Assembly: GCA_009761415.1 (NCBI GenBank) | Contig: QUOL01000036.1 | Coordinates: 1 to 54,477, forward strand | Direction of reading: 5' to 3' | DNA length: 54,477 nt | Origin: Sarcomyxa edulis | Lineage: Eukaryota; Basidiomycota; Agaricomycetes; Agaricales; Mycenaceae | Part shown: positions 33,051 through 44,200 of the stretch, in pieces | How the letters are laid out: each line of letters starts with the position of its first letter | Position numbering within the stretch: the stretch's first letter is position 1 | Notes under the pieces: generated by a model | The model's input: only the letters and a program-made list of their open reading frames with translations | What the model was told of the DNA's origin: nothing | The model's database searches: none | Program-made: the position numbers and the translations under genes

Positions 33051-36000
33051 ATCTCAGTCACAGACCATGTCCGTCGACGCTGGAAAGGGCTGGAGGGCCA
33101 CCTCATTACTTTTCAGGACATTTCCATTTCATACCTCTGCTATTCGGGAGGGAACTTTGCAACAATGCGTCGATTGTGGTGTGGATCTGCATCACGACGA
33201 AGATCTCCGACAACTGGCTTCTGTATGTCTCTATGCTCCGTCATCGAGATCTCATTGCTGATACTTTATACAGCGTATCGCTACTGCTCTAGACCTCGAT
33301 GAAGATCGCTACGAGGACCGCATGACTCCTATGAAACGTCACACGAAATTCATGGAGTTGAACCAGTTCTGGGGAGTCGGCGCGAACGAGGCCTACAGGG
33401 GGAAACATTCGTGGACAGGGTATGTGACTCTGCACTACGTACTGCTGGATATTGTTATTTTCCACATGAAACATTCGACCGATGTCCATGTCACCATACC
33501 AGGCAAACCATATTTCGGGGAAGTGCAGGCAAGTCCAAAACTCCTGTCGCAAGGTCTTCATACTGATCTTATCTCTCAGGACGCGGCAGGTATCATCAAA
33601 CTCGAATCTCTGCTGCAGAAGAACATGAACAACTGGGTGTCGGTGTGTCAAAAAGCCATGGAAAACCAGCGTGGCTACGAGATGCCCCCCCTTTCCATTT
33701 CAGAACTGGGAGTGGTAGCGCCGGAACACCCGACTGCTCACCAGCGTAGCATTATGTCTATTTTGGATATCGTTCTGAACGAGGACCAACGCGAACATAG
33801 TGCGCAATTCCAAAAGGTTCTGGGAAATTTGCGGGATGTTTCGTTTGCTTTACAATGGATCATGGTGGTGAGTCATTGTGTTTCATGTGTCTCATTTCTC
33901 GCTAAGGCGTGTATACTCTAGGGCGATGGCAAACTACCTCAAAACAACGAAGACTTCTGGAATAGTTTGAAAAAGTAAGTTGATTCTGTGTGTATATGCA
34001 CAACGCATTGACGATATCTTGAAGGGCATGTGACACTGGAAACATGTTGAACGATCCGAGAAAGTGGGACACCGGCAAGAGGCGGAAGATGATCTCGCTG
34101 GTTCTCACATTACAGTTATGTGTTTCTATCTCGCCTTTGGTGGTACTGCTGGAGAGGCGACTGTCGAAAGAAAATTACGCAGCGGAGAAACTGATGACGG
34201 TAAGTTGTCAAATATCGCCAACACCACTGGTCTTTCTGACCTGTCTTGACAACAGGTCGCAAACTTGGTGGCGTGTTGCAAACCGCCCCAGCTGCTCGAG
34301 GTCGAGAACATGATGTGGAGACATCTCCTCCGGTTGCCTTTCCAGGCAACATCGTTGGAAGAGACTTTCAACAACTTCCACACCGAGTTCACCGAGTGGC
34401 ATAAATCAAATCCAGTCGACTCAGAGACTGCCCTTTTCTTCAGCACTCTCATTCCCCACGGTGAGCCGGAGCCTTGGAAGGGGAAGATACGCGTCGCGCA
34501 GGAGGAGAGCAGCACTGTGGGTCAGGAAGACAGCCAGAGTCAGGAAGACAGCCAGAGTCAGCAGGATACAGCGATGAACATTGACGGAGTGCCTCAGGTG
34601 CAAACCCAATCTCATGTAGATGGCCAGCCTGAGGTAGAATCTAGGATGCAGCTCAACACGCAGGCTGATTCAGTGCCCCTGTTCTTGACTGGGTCAGAGT
34701 CCACCACCCCTCGGTTTCCTTCCGAAGACACGGATGCCTTTCTGGGGGGTAGATCGAACCGAAACGACCCTGAAAATCCTGAATACAACGAGGACGACGA
34801 CAACGCCAGACACGCGCAGAACGAGTTGGACTCGCAATTGGAGAGGGACAGACAGGACGAGTTGGACACGGCGTTCCAGTTCGAGCAGGAGAAGAGGAGG
34901 CAATCAAACTCGAACAGGGAAAAGCAGTTGGACTTCGAATTGCGGCTGGAGGAGGAGCGAATAGAGCAGGAGCGAAGGGAAAAGAAGGAAAAGGAAAAGG
35001 AGCGGTTGGAACGAAAGGAAAAGGAGCGGCTGGAGGAGGAGCGAAAGGAAAAGAAGCGAAAGGAAAGTGACAAGAAGAGGCAGCAGGAGTTGGAGAACAA
35101 GAAACGAAACGAGGAGGATGAGGAGGATGAGAGGGAGGAGGATGAGGAGGATGAGGATCCTCCTCCTGCACCACCCGAAATCAAGCCTCATCGTCCACAT
35201 GCGCGCAAGAGGAAACGGACCTCTAGGCACCGTCCCTTGAAGCGACGAAAGACCATTGCCACCGAGCCAGAGGAAGAAACCATCACCCCCGACAGTGCTG
35301 TTAGTATTAGAGTTTGGATTGGTGATACGAATATCGTGCGTCTTGGTTGAGCCTGTGTTGTGAAAATACTGACTGGTCTCTTAGGAGCGTGAGCCACCCG
35401 ACGAGAGTCAGCTGTTTGGACGGCAAACGCCCCCACCCGTGAGTTTTCTGTCATGTTGTTTGTCTATTGCCCTGAACTTCACATAACCAGAGGTACTCCG
35501 AGGACCTCGAACTTTTGATGCCCTTTGCAGAGAAGGGAAAGATCGTGTCCCACAAGTTTCGCGCTGGTAGCCAGCTCGACTTCCAGAACGTCCGCGATCT
35601 TCAGGATGCGGTACAAAGGAATTTCGTCAATGGACAGCCCCGGTATTGGCAGGAGTCGGCAACCAACGAAGACTTCGATCCCAATGACGAGAACGCATCG
35701 GCAATCTTTGTGACCGACTACAAAGACCACATGGCTCGCAGTGACAGCGCGATAGGCAATATCCTGAAGCATAGGAACATCTTGGTCAGGAATACGCCAC
35801 ACGAGCTGGATGGTCAATTTGACATCCAGACTCTACGCTCTTTGGTAGGGCACTCGAGCAAATACTTCTCAATCCAAGGTTGCGAATTCATTCGTCATTG
35901 CTTAGGGTGACCTACTAACCATTGCTATGTAGATCAGTCAAGGCGCCATGCTGACAAGGCCAATGCCGTCTCTACACAAGGCTCTTTGGCTCAATACTAC

Positions 36001-37499
36001 AGAGCTGCAGTAGATCCCAATGGTCCTCCTGTCAGTGTCTTGGACATTCCCGGCGGTTTCGGTAAGGTTCCCGATCCTGCCAGACTGATGTAAGTGATGG
36101 TGCTCGGAATCGAGACATACTCTGACTGATTCCCGCACAGGGCTGTCTCCACCGACCAATACGCATACCAGGTGACGCAAGACGTGGGATGGCGAATTCC
36201 CTTCCCCTTGACTGACATGGCCTGGAGTACAACGGGGTCAGCTGACTCCCTCTCTATGGCGCACATAGACGCTGGAGGATTGGGCACGGTATGCAGATTC
36301 TCTGTAGGCACCAAGCTCTGGGCCATCGGAACGAGCAAAGTACCGGGATCGTCTACAATGTACCTCCTGGAACCCGCCTACGATTGCCAAGGTTTGTCGG
36401 AGAAGTACGTTACATGGGAGTGGGTTGCCTTGAATGAGGGTGATGTTTTGTAAGTATCTGCCGTATGCTCATTTCGGTGTCGACTGACACGTTCTAGGTA
36501 CATGCGACCCAATACGATTCATTTCGTAGTCACGACGGAAAACGCCATAACTCGGGGCTGGCACTTTTATGCCAAGTCGACGATGCGGAGGAGTTTCTAC
36601 GGCTTCATACACACATTCATGAGTGGTGATTCCGTGACGAATGTGGAGCATCTGCCGGCTGCAGGAGTGCTACGCACGATACTCGCTTGTTGGGTGGATA
36701 TATACTGCCCAAAGGTCGCACCCGTCGTTCCCAACGTTTCTGCCGACAGTCCCGAACTTCAGGATCTCGAGCGGGAATTCTCCCTTATACCAGATGCGCA
36801 CGTTCCGGATATCACCAATTTTGACGAGCTGTACGATGTAATTTGCATCGGTAACCTCATCGAATTGGGGGAGGTAGTGGACACTCGGCTGTACCAGGGT
36901 CTTGATCTACTGCCTTTGCTTGAAAGGTGGCAGATCATAGAGGCTGGGGCGAGATACCACGATTTCATCACATTCTTCCTCACGAACTATGAGGTTTTGG
37001 ACGGTGACACGGTCATTGACGCTGAGGTAGAGTTGTTTGAGGTAAGTATATCATTAAAGTAAAGCGACTCCTGTTACAAGCAGCTGCTAATTCATGTCAT
37101 GTCTAGGCTAGTTTATTGAACCTATGTCTCACCCTCGTGTGCTACTCATGGGATGCACTCCCGGCCGGGGAAAGTGGACAGGACATGTTCTACATCCCTT
37201 CCGGCGAACTGTGCAGGCATATTGTCACATTCCTCAATAGAAACTATCCAGAGTACACGGAAACCTTCAACTCGGCGTGTGCGGAGGCGAGGGACGCTCG
37301 GGCTCCCGATACTGATATCGATGCGCGGCTGGGCGAAGCTCGTTATGATTTGGACTGGAAAGGGCCTACTTTGACCATTCGTGCGAGATCAGGTGAGTTC
37401 CAGCTTCGTCGAACCCGTTCATGAGCTTACTGTGTTGCACGTAAAGAACCGGGTGAAGGGAGATTGAGGCCCGAGGTCAAGCACAAGGCAAATTCATAG
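33031..37499 (+). CDS. JmjC-domain protein (1,294 aa)
   Basis: Twelve exons in phase: 33,031-33,222; 33,274-33,867; 33,922-33,974; 34,025-34,199; 34,256-35,335; 35,385-35,438; 35,491-35,878; 35,933-36,089; 36,141-36,449; 36,498-37,041; 37,107-37,392; 37,447-37,499. Total 3,885 nt. Residues 1-430 are helical and unrecognised. About 430-540 is Gln/Ser-rich with a repeated QSQEDS. About 540-660 is a long charged coiled-coil or helix running into an acidic stretch and a basic KRKR segment. About 880-1,030 is the JmjC fold: His939 and Asp941 (MAHIDAGG) and His1009 (PNTIHFV) make the iron triad, with the typical LNEGDVLYM strand before it. JmjC proteins of this type demethylate histone or other lysines using 2-oxoglutarate; the target here is unknown. 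The second exon contains an in-frame 51-bp GCAAGT...CAG that may be a GC-AG intron. The start is either 33,031, inside the R repeat, or Met13 at 33,067. Confidence 0.85.
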
Positions 37500-37925
37500 G
37501 AAACTGGAAGTCATCTTTGGTAACGTACATGGTATCATTTGTGTTTTATTATGCAGTTGTTCGAAGATAATTTTGGAGTGGTCCGGAATCGTTTCACTGC
37601 TGGCTATGAGGTGTTTAGGGTTGCAGAATTACTACTTCACCTTTTTTTCGCATTCTCCCAATGTGCGTTTGCACATATTGCCTTAGGATTAGCAGTGAAT
37701 ATTCTAGCTTGAAGATCCCCTGAATGTAATGTGTTCGCATCGGTTTGATAACATTTGTTTGGACTGCACGAACATCGAGGGAGACTCGATAGAAACGAAA
37801 GTCGATTCTATTAAGTGCTAGAATAAGGGAGTTCTGTGACAGATGGTACTTTGAGATGGAGAGGTCCTTCTGACTGCGATTGCCGAAAGAAGTAGGGTTT
37901 CGAAGGTGACAATCTTATGATACAG
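37500..37925. other. no gene seen
   Basis: 3' flank of the JmjC gene, AT-rich, without recognisable genes or repeats. Confidence 0.5.
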
Positions 37926-38096
37926 AACCCTAACCCTAACCCTAACCAACCCTAACTTCTAACATTGACCCTAACAGTCCTAACATCCTATTTGCTAAGT
38001 TTTTTTTATAAATGATCCTCAACCCTAACACCTAACACTAACCCTAACACCTAACACTAACCCTAACACCTAACACTAACCCTAACTATCCTAACG
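37926..38096. repeat. degenerate interstitial telomere tract
   Basis: Starts with three perfect CCCTAA hexamers, decays into variants, is split by a T-rich 40-bp stretch, and resumes as three 19-bp units combining ACCTAACACTAACCCTAAC. Orientation is the C-rich strand on the plus strand. This is the longest telomeric tract in the window and supports a subtelomeric or fused-telomere history. Confidence 0.93.
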
Positions 38097-38208
38097 GGGG
38101 TGATCGTGACTTGTCACGTCCGTGTTACATAGGGTTTCTATTCCAGGATGCGTGACTAGTGACACCACTGCACACAAGAACGAACGACATCGTCGTATCC
38201 GTTCAGTT

Positions 38209-39618
38209 ATGGCACTCACTCCCAAAACCGTTCTCAACAATCTAGCTGCTATCAGGGACAACATGTCGCCTATCAATGCCGACTTGAGCCCTCATGGGTT
38301 GAAGAAATTTCACCGTTCAGTTGCTAAACTGACGCAGCAAATCAAAGTCAAGGTCGTCAGAAATGCCAAGGTGGGTCAGGACGAGGAGGAGGACGAGGAG
38401 GAGGAGGAGGAGGAGGACGATGACGAGCAGGAGAAGGAGAAGGAGGACGAAGAGGAGCAAGAAGACGACCTAAACAAGGATGATGAGCCTGCAAAGGTCG
38501 TGACCAAAGTGGTAAGTCATTTTTTTTTTCCGATGAATGGGCGACTAGCGTACCTACTGGAGCTAGTCTATGGCAGTTTCTTGTCAAAAAAGGGTACACA
38601 ATGTCATTTCAGTCATCGGTCAGCCCCCAATCACACCGGATATGTGGGCTGCCATGATTTCTCCGAGAGCAAGGGAAGGTGTCAAGGTAGCAGACGTTGA
38701 GGACCAAGCGTTGAGAGCGATTTTGCGCGGGTACGATGATTCCAACCTGAGAACATGGGTGAGGGTTCATAATACTCACCAACTTCGATATGCTAAGCTC
38801 TTATGCTCCAGACAAAGTATGTGAAGGCGTTATCAGAGGCCCCTGACCGCCCTGAATCCCTGGCGAATTTCAAGGAAGCGGATACAGTCATGGACATGAG
38901 GAAGAGGCTGGTAGCACGTCAGGAGGTACGCTGGATAGTTTGCGTTCTTGAGACCTCAACAGCTAACATCTTGGTGCAGGTCTTGAGACTGTCGTCGGAC
39001 GGGTGCACGTCTGATATATACCACCGCTATGTGATGAATCAAATCGCGGCTATCAAATTCGACATCGACTGGGAGCTCACAGGCACGGGAGACGGAGGTA
39101 CTAGGCGCAAAACTAGGTTTTATGAAGCTGCTTTTTTTGTAGAAAGGGGCGGGGAACCAGACGATACGAGACTCGAGAGCAAGGCAAGGACAATGGCTAG
39201 CGAGGAGTCGAAGGAGTACGACCAATGGAGGAGGAAGTTGGGGCACACGTTGACTGCTCGAAACAGGGCCAAGGTCGCGTATAGAGGGGTAAGTTCTCGT
39301 TTTGTAGTCTTGAACTCTATACGAGACGAATCACGTATCCAGTTAGGAAGCGGTATCTTCATGGACGCATTTTGGGACGCCGCACTCCTCGTCCCGAACA
39401 AGAGGACTAAGGAATTCACGCACGTTTTGGCAGAGGTCGTCAAATTTGTTGAAAATCTGGAGGGGGAAGCTAAAGAGTCTATGGATAACATTAGAAAGGG
39501 CACAGAGCGAGTCAGGAAGACCGTCATTGGTAAGTTGGACGACGGACTTGAGGTCTATATCCAAAGCTTTAGACTCGAGAATTCTGATTCGGAGGAGAGC
39601 TCTGAATCTGAGGGCTAG
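38209..39618 (+). CDS. unrecognised 378-aa protein
   Basis: Exons 38,209-38,511; 38,624-38,758; 38,812-38,925; 38,980-39,288; 39,343-39,618 (1,137 nt, all phase 0). The N-terminal 40 residues are helical (SPHGLKKFHRSVAKLTQQIK), followed by a very acidic run of Glu/Asp at about 60-95. The middle contains DMWAAMISPRAREGV, DGCTSDIYHRYVMNQIAAIKF and WELTG. The C-terminal part has GIFMDAFWDAALLVPNKR and ends in a Ser/Glu-rich tail. The protein looks intact and nuclear-acidic in character; no domain is recognised. An in-frame ATG at 38,122 could extend it by 29 residues. It begins 113 bp after the telomere tract. Confidence 0.75.
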
Positions 39619-39841
39619 GAGTGTTCATCTTCTTGATATTCATCTGTTTTTGAGCTTCGAGGAGCTGTTCTTATCGTAGGCAGCTAGATACTCCGAAATC
39701 CCAACATCTCACGAGGTGCACAAAAAGATCCGTTCAGGCCCTCGAGCAACAGTACATAAGCTCCCAATATGAGAATGGTAGACACGGGTGAGATTCCGGG
39801 CACGTTGAGAATCATTTCATTGTGTTGTTATATACCGAGTC

Positions 39842-41003
39842 ATGCGACCTATCAATGTGAGTTGGACACCCTCAAATTTGGGAATATTGGAACGTGTTTC
39901 GGCAGAGCCATGGACGTCCGTGGACATTGGGGTATTTAAGCGGGCGTTTTTCTGGCAGTGCGACGTCAAAATTCCAAGCTCCGATTCCTTGACCTCATCC
40001 TCCTCACACAACCACACTCAACACACGCCTGGACAACTGGTGAATGATGACCAGTGTATTCTCGAAAAAAGGTAAGTAGGTCGCAATACTTTGAGAAACG
40101 AGCTCCTTCCTGAGCTGTTCTAGTGGGTCTTTTTAGTCGCAATGTGCCCAAGGCGTGGAAACACAAATTCAGTGCGTAATTGTCTCATCGCAGCTCAATG
40201 TAGACTGAAAAACAAGCAGCGGACCTCGGGGGTATTCGTGCTCAAAAAAAACACACATCAATCGACTTCTATTTCTGCGATAGTGCGGTGGATGGGGAAT
40301 TTATCTCAAAGTGAGTTACGGATTTTTTTTTGAGAGATGATACTGACATACACGCACAAGATGGTATAACAAGACTTATCGCGTCAGTATTTCTTTCCAT
40401 TCTAGTACCTCGACTGACAATGATCGCAGGTCCTTGATCAGGCAGTCATTGTTGATGCCTATCTGCAGGAGAGATCTCTCGAGCTCAAAGCGTATAGCGT
40501 TGGACGTGAGTACCAAATCCATCTAGATGGTTGCTTGTCTCACTGACTTGTTTAAGTGGACGAGAATGGTTTCATCGTGCCCGCGGTGTCACTAGTCGAT
40601 GACAATTCTTTACCCAAGTCAACCACGCGTAAATTCTCTACCAAGGTGCTTAAAGAGGGATACTCCGGTCCCGAGGTCCCCCCTTTGCAACGTCATAACG
40701 AGACGAAGAAGCGCACAACAGAACACCCGCTCGAGCTGGGACCCAGTGAAGATGATCTTCCTAAGAAAACATCGAGACTTCGCACCAAGACACACTGGGC
40801 GGACTCGTACGGTGACGAGGAGAGTGTCGTTGCGGAGAAGTGCGAATCGGTGAGCCTTGATGTACTTTCGTTGTACTTTTACCAATGGACTGTATCAGGA
40901 TGAGTATAAAGATTATGAAGAGGAAGACATTGTGACGGTGTCTGTGCCCGACGACACGTATCGCGAATTCCAACGCCGTCTCTTCTTGACTACGCCGTCT
41001 TGA
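39842..41003 (+). CDS. unrecognised 278-aa protein
   Basis: Exons 39,842-40,071; 40,204-40,310; 40,361-40,386; 40,430-40,505; 40,557-40,849; 40,899-41,003 (837 nt, phases agree). The first intron is long for this region (132 bp) and the donor after 40,386 (GTATTT) is weak, so the middle of the model is less sure. Features: a RAFFWQCDVKIP block at about 30, a basic segment RLKNKQRTSG, a DENGFIVPAV strand, a low-complexity Lys/Arg/Thr linker, and an acidic end DEYKDYEEED before a short REFQRRLF tail. No family recognised. It ends 128 bp before the right duplicate begins, converging on the helicase gene. Confidence 0.6.
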
Positions 41004-41212
41004 GTGTACATTTACATGATCTTTTGAACTATGTACAGTAATATCTTGTTGAGAAATATCACCAATGCCAAGAAATCAGATATATTGAAAGCGTAATATG
41101 AGTGTAGCAAAGTATATACAATTTCAAGCGTTGATTGGCCGGTTGCGATTCTGAATGACGGGGGTGCTACAAAACTGAATGTTAGACTGCGTAATGCAAA
41201 GAGAATAGGAAC

Positions 41213-44200
41213 TTACGATTCGGTAGGTCTCAGTAGTTGACGCATCTCCACGATCCAAAGGAACAATGCCATGATGTTGGACATCGGGTGATTGGTTTGA
41301 TACCCGGGTGCCCGATCGACAAGCCATTGGGACAATGGAATAAAACCCTGGGCAATCAAACCCTGTGGAATGAGATCACAGGCTCCAATGTCAAGGCTAT
41401 CGACTGGGTTTGTGATGAACGCGTAAACGGCAGGCTTGATGATGTCATAGTCGGGGCAATCGCGAAGATTTTCAATATAGTTGTGGCGCGTCCCGGTAGG
41501 GCCACGTAGAGATGCCTGGATAGACATGTCAGAAGCGTAATATTGAATCAAAAGGCGTTGATTTTACCTGTGGCATCATACAGTAGAAGCACCAGCCTTG
41601 TGGCAATCCCAGCCCATTTTTTCGCCACTCTGAATACGAGAGGTCCTCGGCAGTGCCAACGGCTTTGTCGCACGTGGAGAGTGGATGATGGTGCCAGTCC
41701 CCACCGCCTCTGCTCCAACAACAGGGACACTTACCGCGTAGTTTGGAAATAGCTAGCCGAATGTTGGCAATGATGGACTTGTAGTGTAGCTCCTGGTTGT
41801 TGAATGAGTGGTGAGCAACACGCGTAGCAATGCCAGTACTTTGACGATTTGGAATAATGGCGTTGCCTAACTCTGAAGCTAGAGGGAGTGGAGTAACGTG
41901 CGATGAGGTTGGAGTAGGACTTGACATTACAGGTGCCAGAGTGTTGTAAGGATGGAAAGCTAGCTGTTGGAATGACGGCGAAAGGTCACGAGGTTGGGGA
42001 TCCGTAAGCTCCTCATCTGCTTCAGGTGAGTAACCTTGAAGACGCGGACGTTTAGCGGGACTTGGTGAAACCATGGAATAATCACCGTTTCCAGGTGTAT
42101 AAGGAGACGAGTCTTCGAATCGTGATGTAGGGGGAGTATACGATGAATTGAACGCATCAGGGGACGGCGTCATTTGGTTTGCACGGTAGGTACTGAAGGG
42201 ATCACTTTCAAAATTGTAGCTCGAACTGGATGCAGGCGGCGATGATGCACGAGACGGTGCAACGGATGAAGGACGCGATCTTTAGTGCAGGATGAGTAAT
42301 GCTTTCGCAAGAGATTGAGAATGTGAAACGCACCCAGAGAGACCGATTTGAGGCGTGTTGGGGCCAGATACCCCGGGCAGGTTCTTCGTGAAAGATGCCT
42401 TAGCTTGCTGTGAACCTTGGGCCTGGTTGTATTGGGCCTTGCGAGGGTGAGGTGAAGTCGATGGAAGCTTTTGGAGATGGGGCTGGGGCACAGTGCCAAG
42501 GTTCAAACGAGGAATTGGGATCATTGACGGTGGGGGCATAGATGTTGGAGGTGGGGTCTGCATGGGAGCTTGCCTCGGCGGCCCTGGGATTATCTGGACA
42601 GTACGAGCAATTGGCGCCTGGAGTGCACCTTGACGGTCGCAGTTGTCGCAATGTTGGGCGTTGGCCAGGGACATGCAAGTCAGGTAGACACCGTCAAGGA
42701 AGACCGAGAACACAGTTCGACGACACTGTTCTTTGTTCAGAGCCCATGGTCCTAATTGAGCTCCGCCAAAATCTTTGCCACTGGTCGGTACAGAGGGGAG
42801 AGTACCGGTCGGAATGAAAGTGATGTCGTTAGATGGAAGTCCATCTCTGCCTCCACGAGAGCTCTCCTGATACTGATCCATGATGCTATACGAGAGGTTA
42901 TAGTGGAGAGTATCACGAACATGAGGATAATCGACGCCGCATCCGAGAATGGTGGTTGCAACGATGAACTTATTGACACCGCTGATCCAATCCTCAAAGG
43001 CCTCATGGTTTTCATCGGACGAGTTCCGAGAGTGATAAGACGGGACATCCAACTGTAGAGCGACATTTGTGGCATCGTTGATTGTGCGACAGTAGATAAT
43101 ACCGCGGTCCTCGTTCCGGTACTTGGAAGCCGCACGTTTGGCATAGGTGACGATGGCCGAGATGAGGAGGATAGGCTCGTGTACCTGGACGGAGAATGCG
43201 ATCTCAGGTCGAGCTCCACACATACGAATGATGTGCCAATTGTTGATTTCAGTAGCCTTGCAAAAGTCAGGGACCAGTTGAGGCCCAAGAGAGCCAGTGA
43301 GTGCGGTAATATGTGAGTCGAACTCCTTCAATCGAGAGAAGTACTCGAATGCACTGCGGTAATTGACGTCGGTGAGAATCTTGTGAGCTTCATCGAATAC
43401 AAATCTCGCCAGTCGGCGTTGTTTCGAGAGCGCAAGGCAGTGACTATTTAATTGCAGTGTCAGGACTTGGGATAATCATAGATATGATAGGATAACGTAC
43501 GCTCGAAACTCGTCAAAAATGGCATGTTCAATGGAGACATACATGACCGTAGTGTCTGCATTGAATTTCCCATTTGGCATCCAGCGCGTATACGATACGC
43601 CGATGGCGTGAGCTCTTCTCTCAAAGTCGGCGTGCAAACCCGAGATAGGAAGTATCACGATGGTGGTGAGTCCGATATCTTCGGATTTCGCGATCATCAT
43701 AACGAGGAATGTTTTACCAAGACCTGCGGGAAGGATAGCAAGCGTAGGGTAGCGTCTACCCACCATAGACTCGATGAGCTCGGCTTGCTCAGGACTCCGA
43801 AACTGTGCAACTGGGTCGTTGATGGCTTTTCGAAAGTTGGAGAGACGAGACGGGTGGACAACAAGCGACGTTGGTGGACGCAAATCGGCAGGAGTGTACG
43901 AAGGAGGGGGTTCGGGGAAGTACAAGGCAGCAAATTGAGCCATATAATCTTCAACGGCGCTTTTGACGGTGTCTTGAAGGAACCGCCGTGTTTCGTTGGC
44001 GATAGAACGGCCCAGTGTAGCCACGTCAAGACCAATGGCCGACGGAGTACCTACACCACCTGTAAAATAGAGGTTAGTACGAAAAATTAGAAGAATAGCA
44101 TTGAATAAGTACCCGTAGCAGTGGTTCCCAGCATCACGTCCCCTCCTCCGAGGACATCTCGCACCGGTGGATTGTCCTCCGACGAAAAACGGAGAGGTTC

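Noticed and set aside
34612..35184. Ser/Phe-rich minus-strand ORFs opposite the charged part of the JmjC gene.
   Set aside because: They are the complement of Glu/Lys-rich codons; the plus-strand exon is phase-linked to its neighbours.
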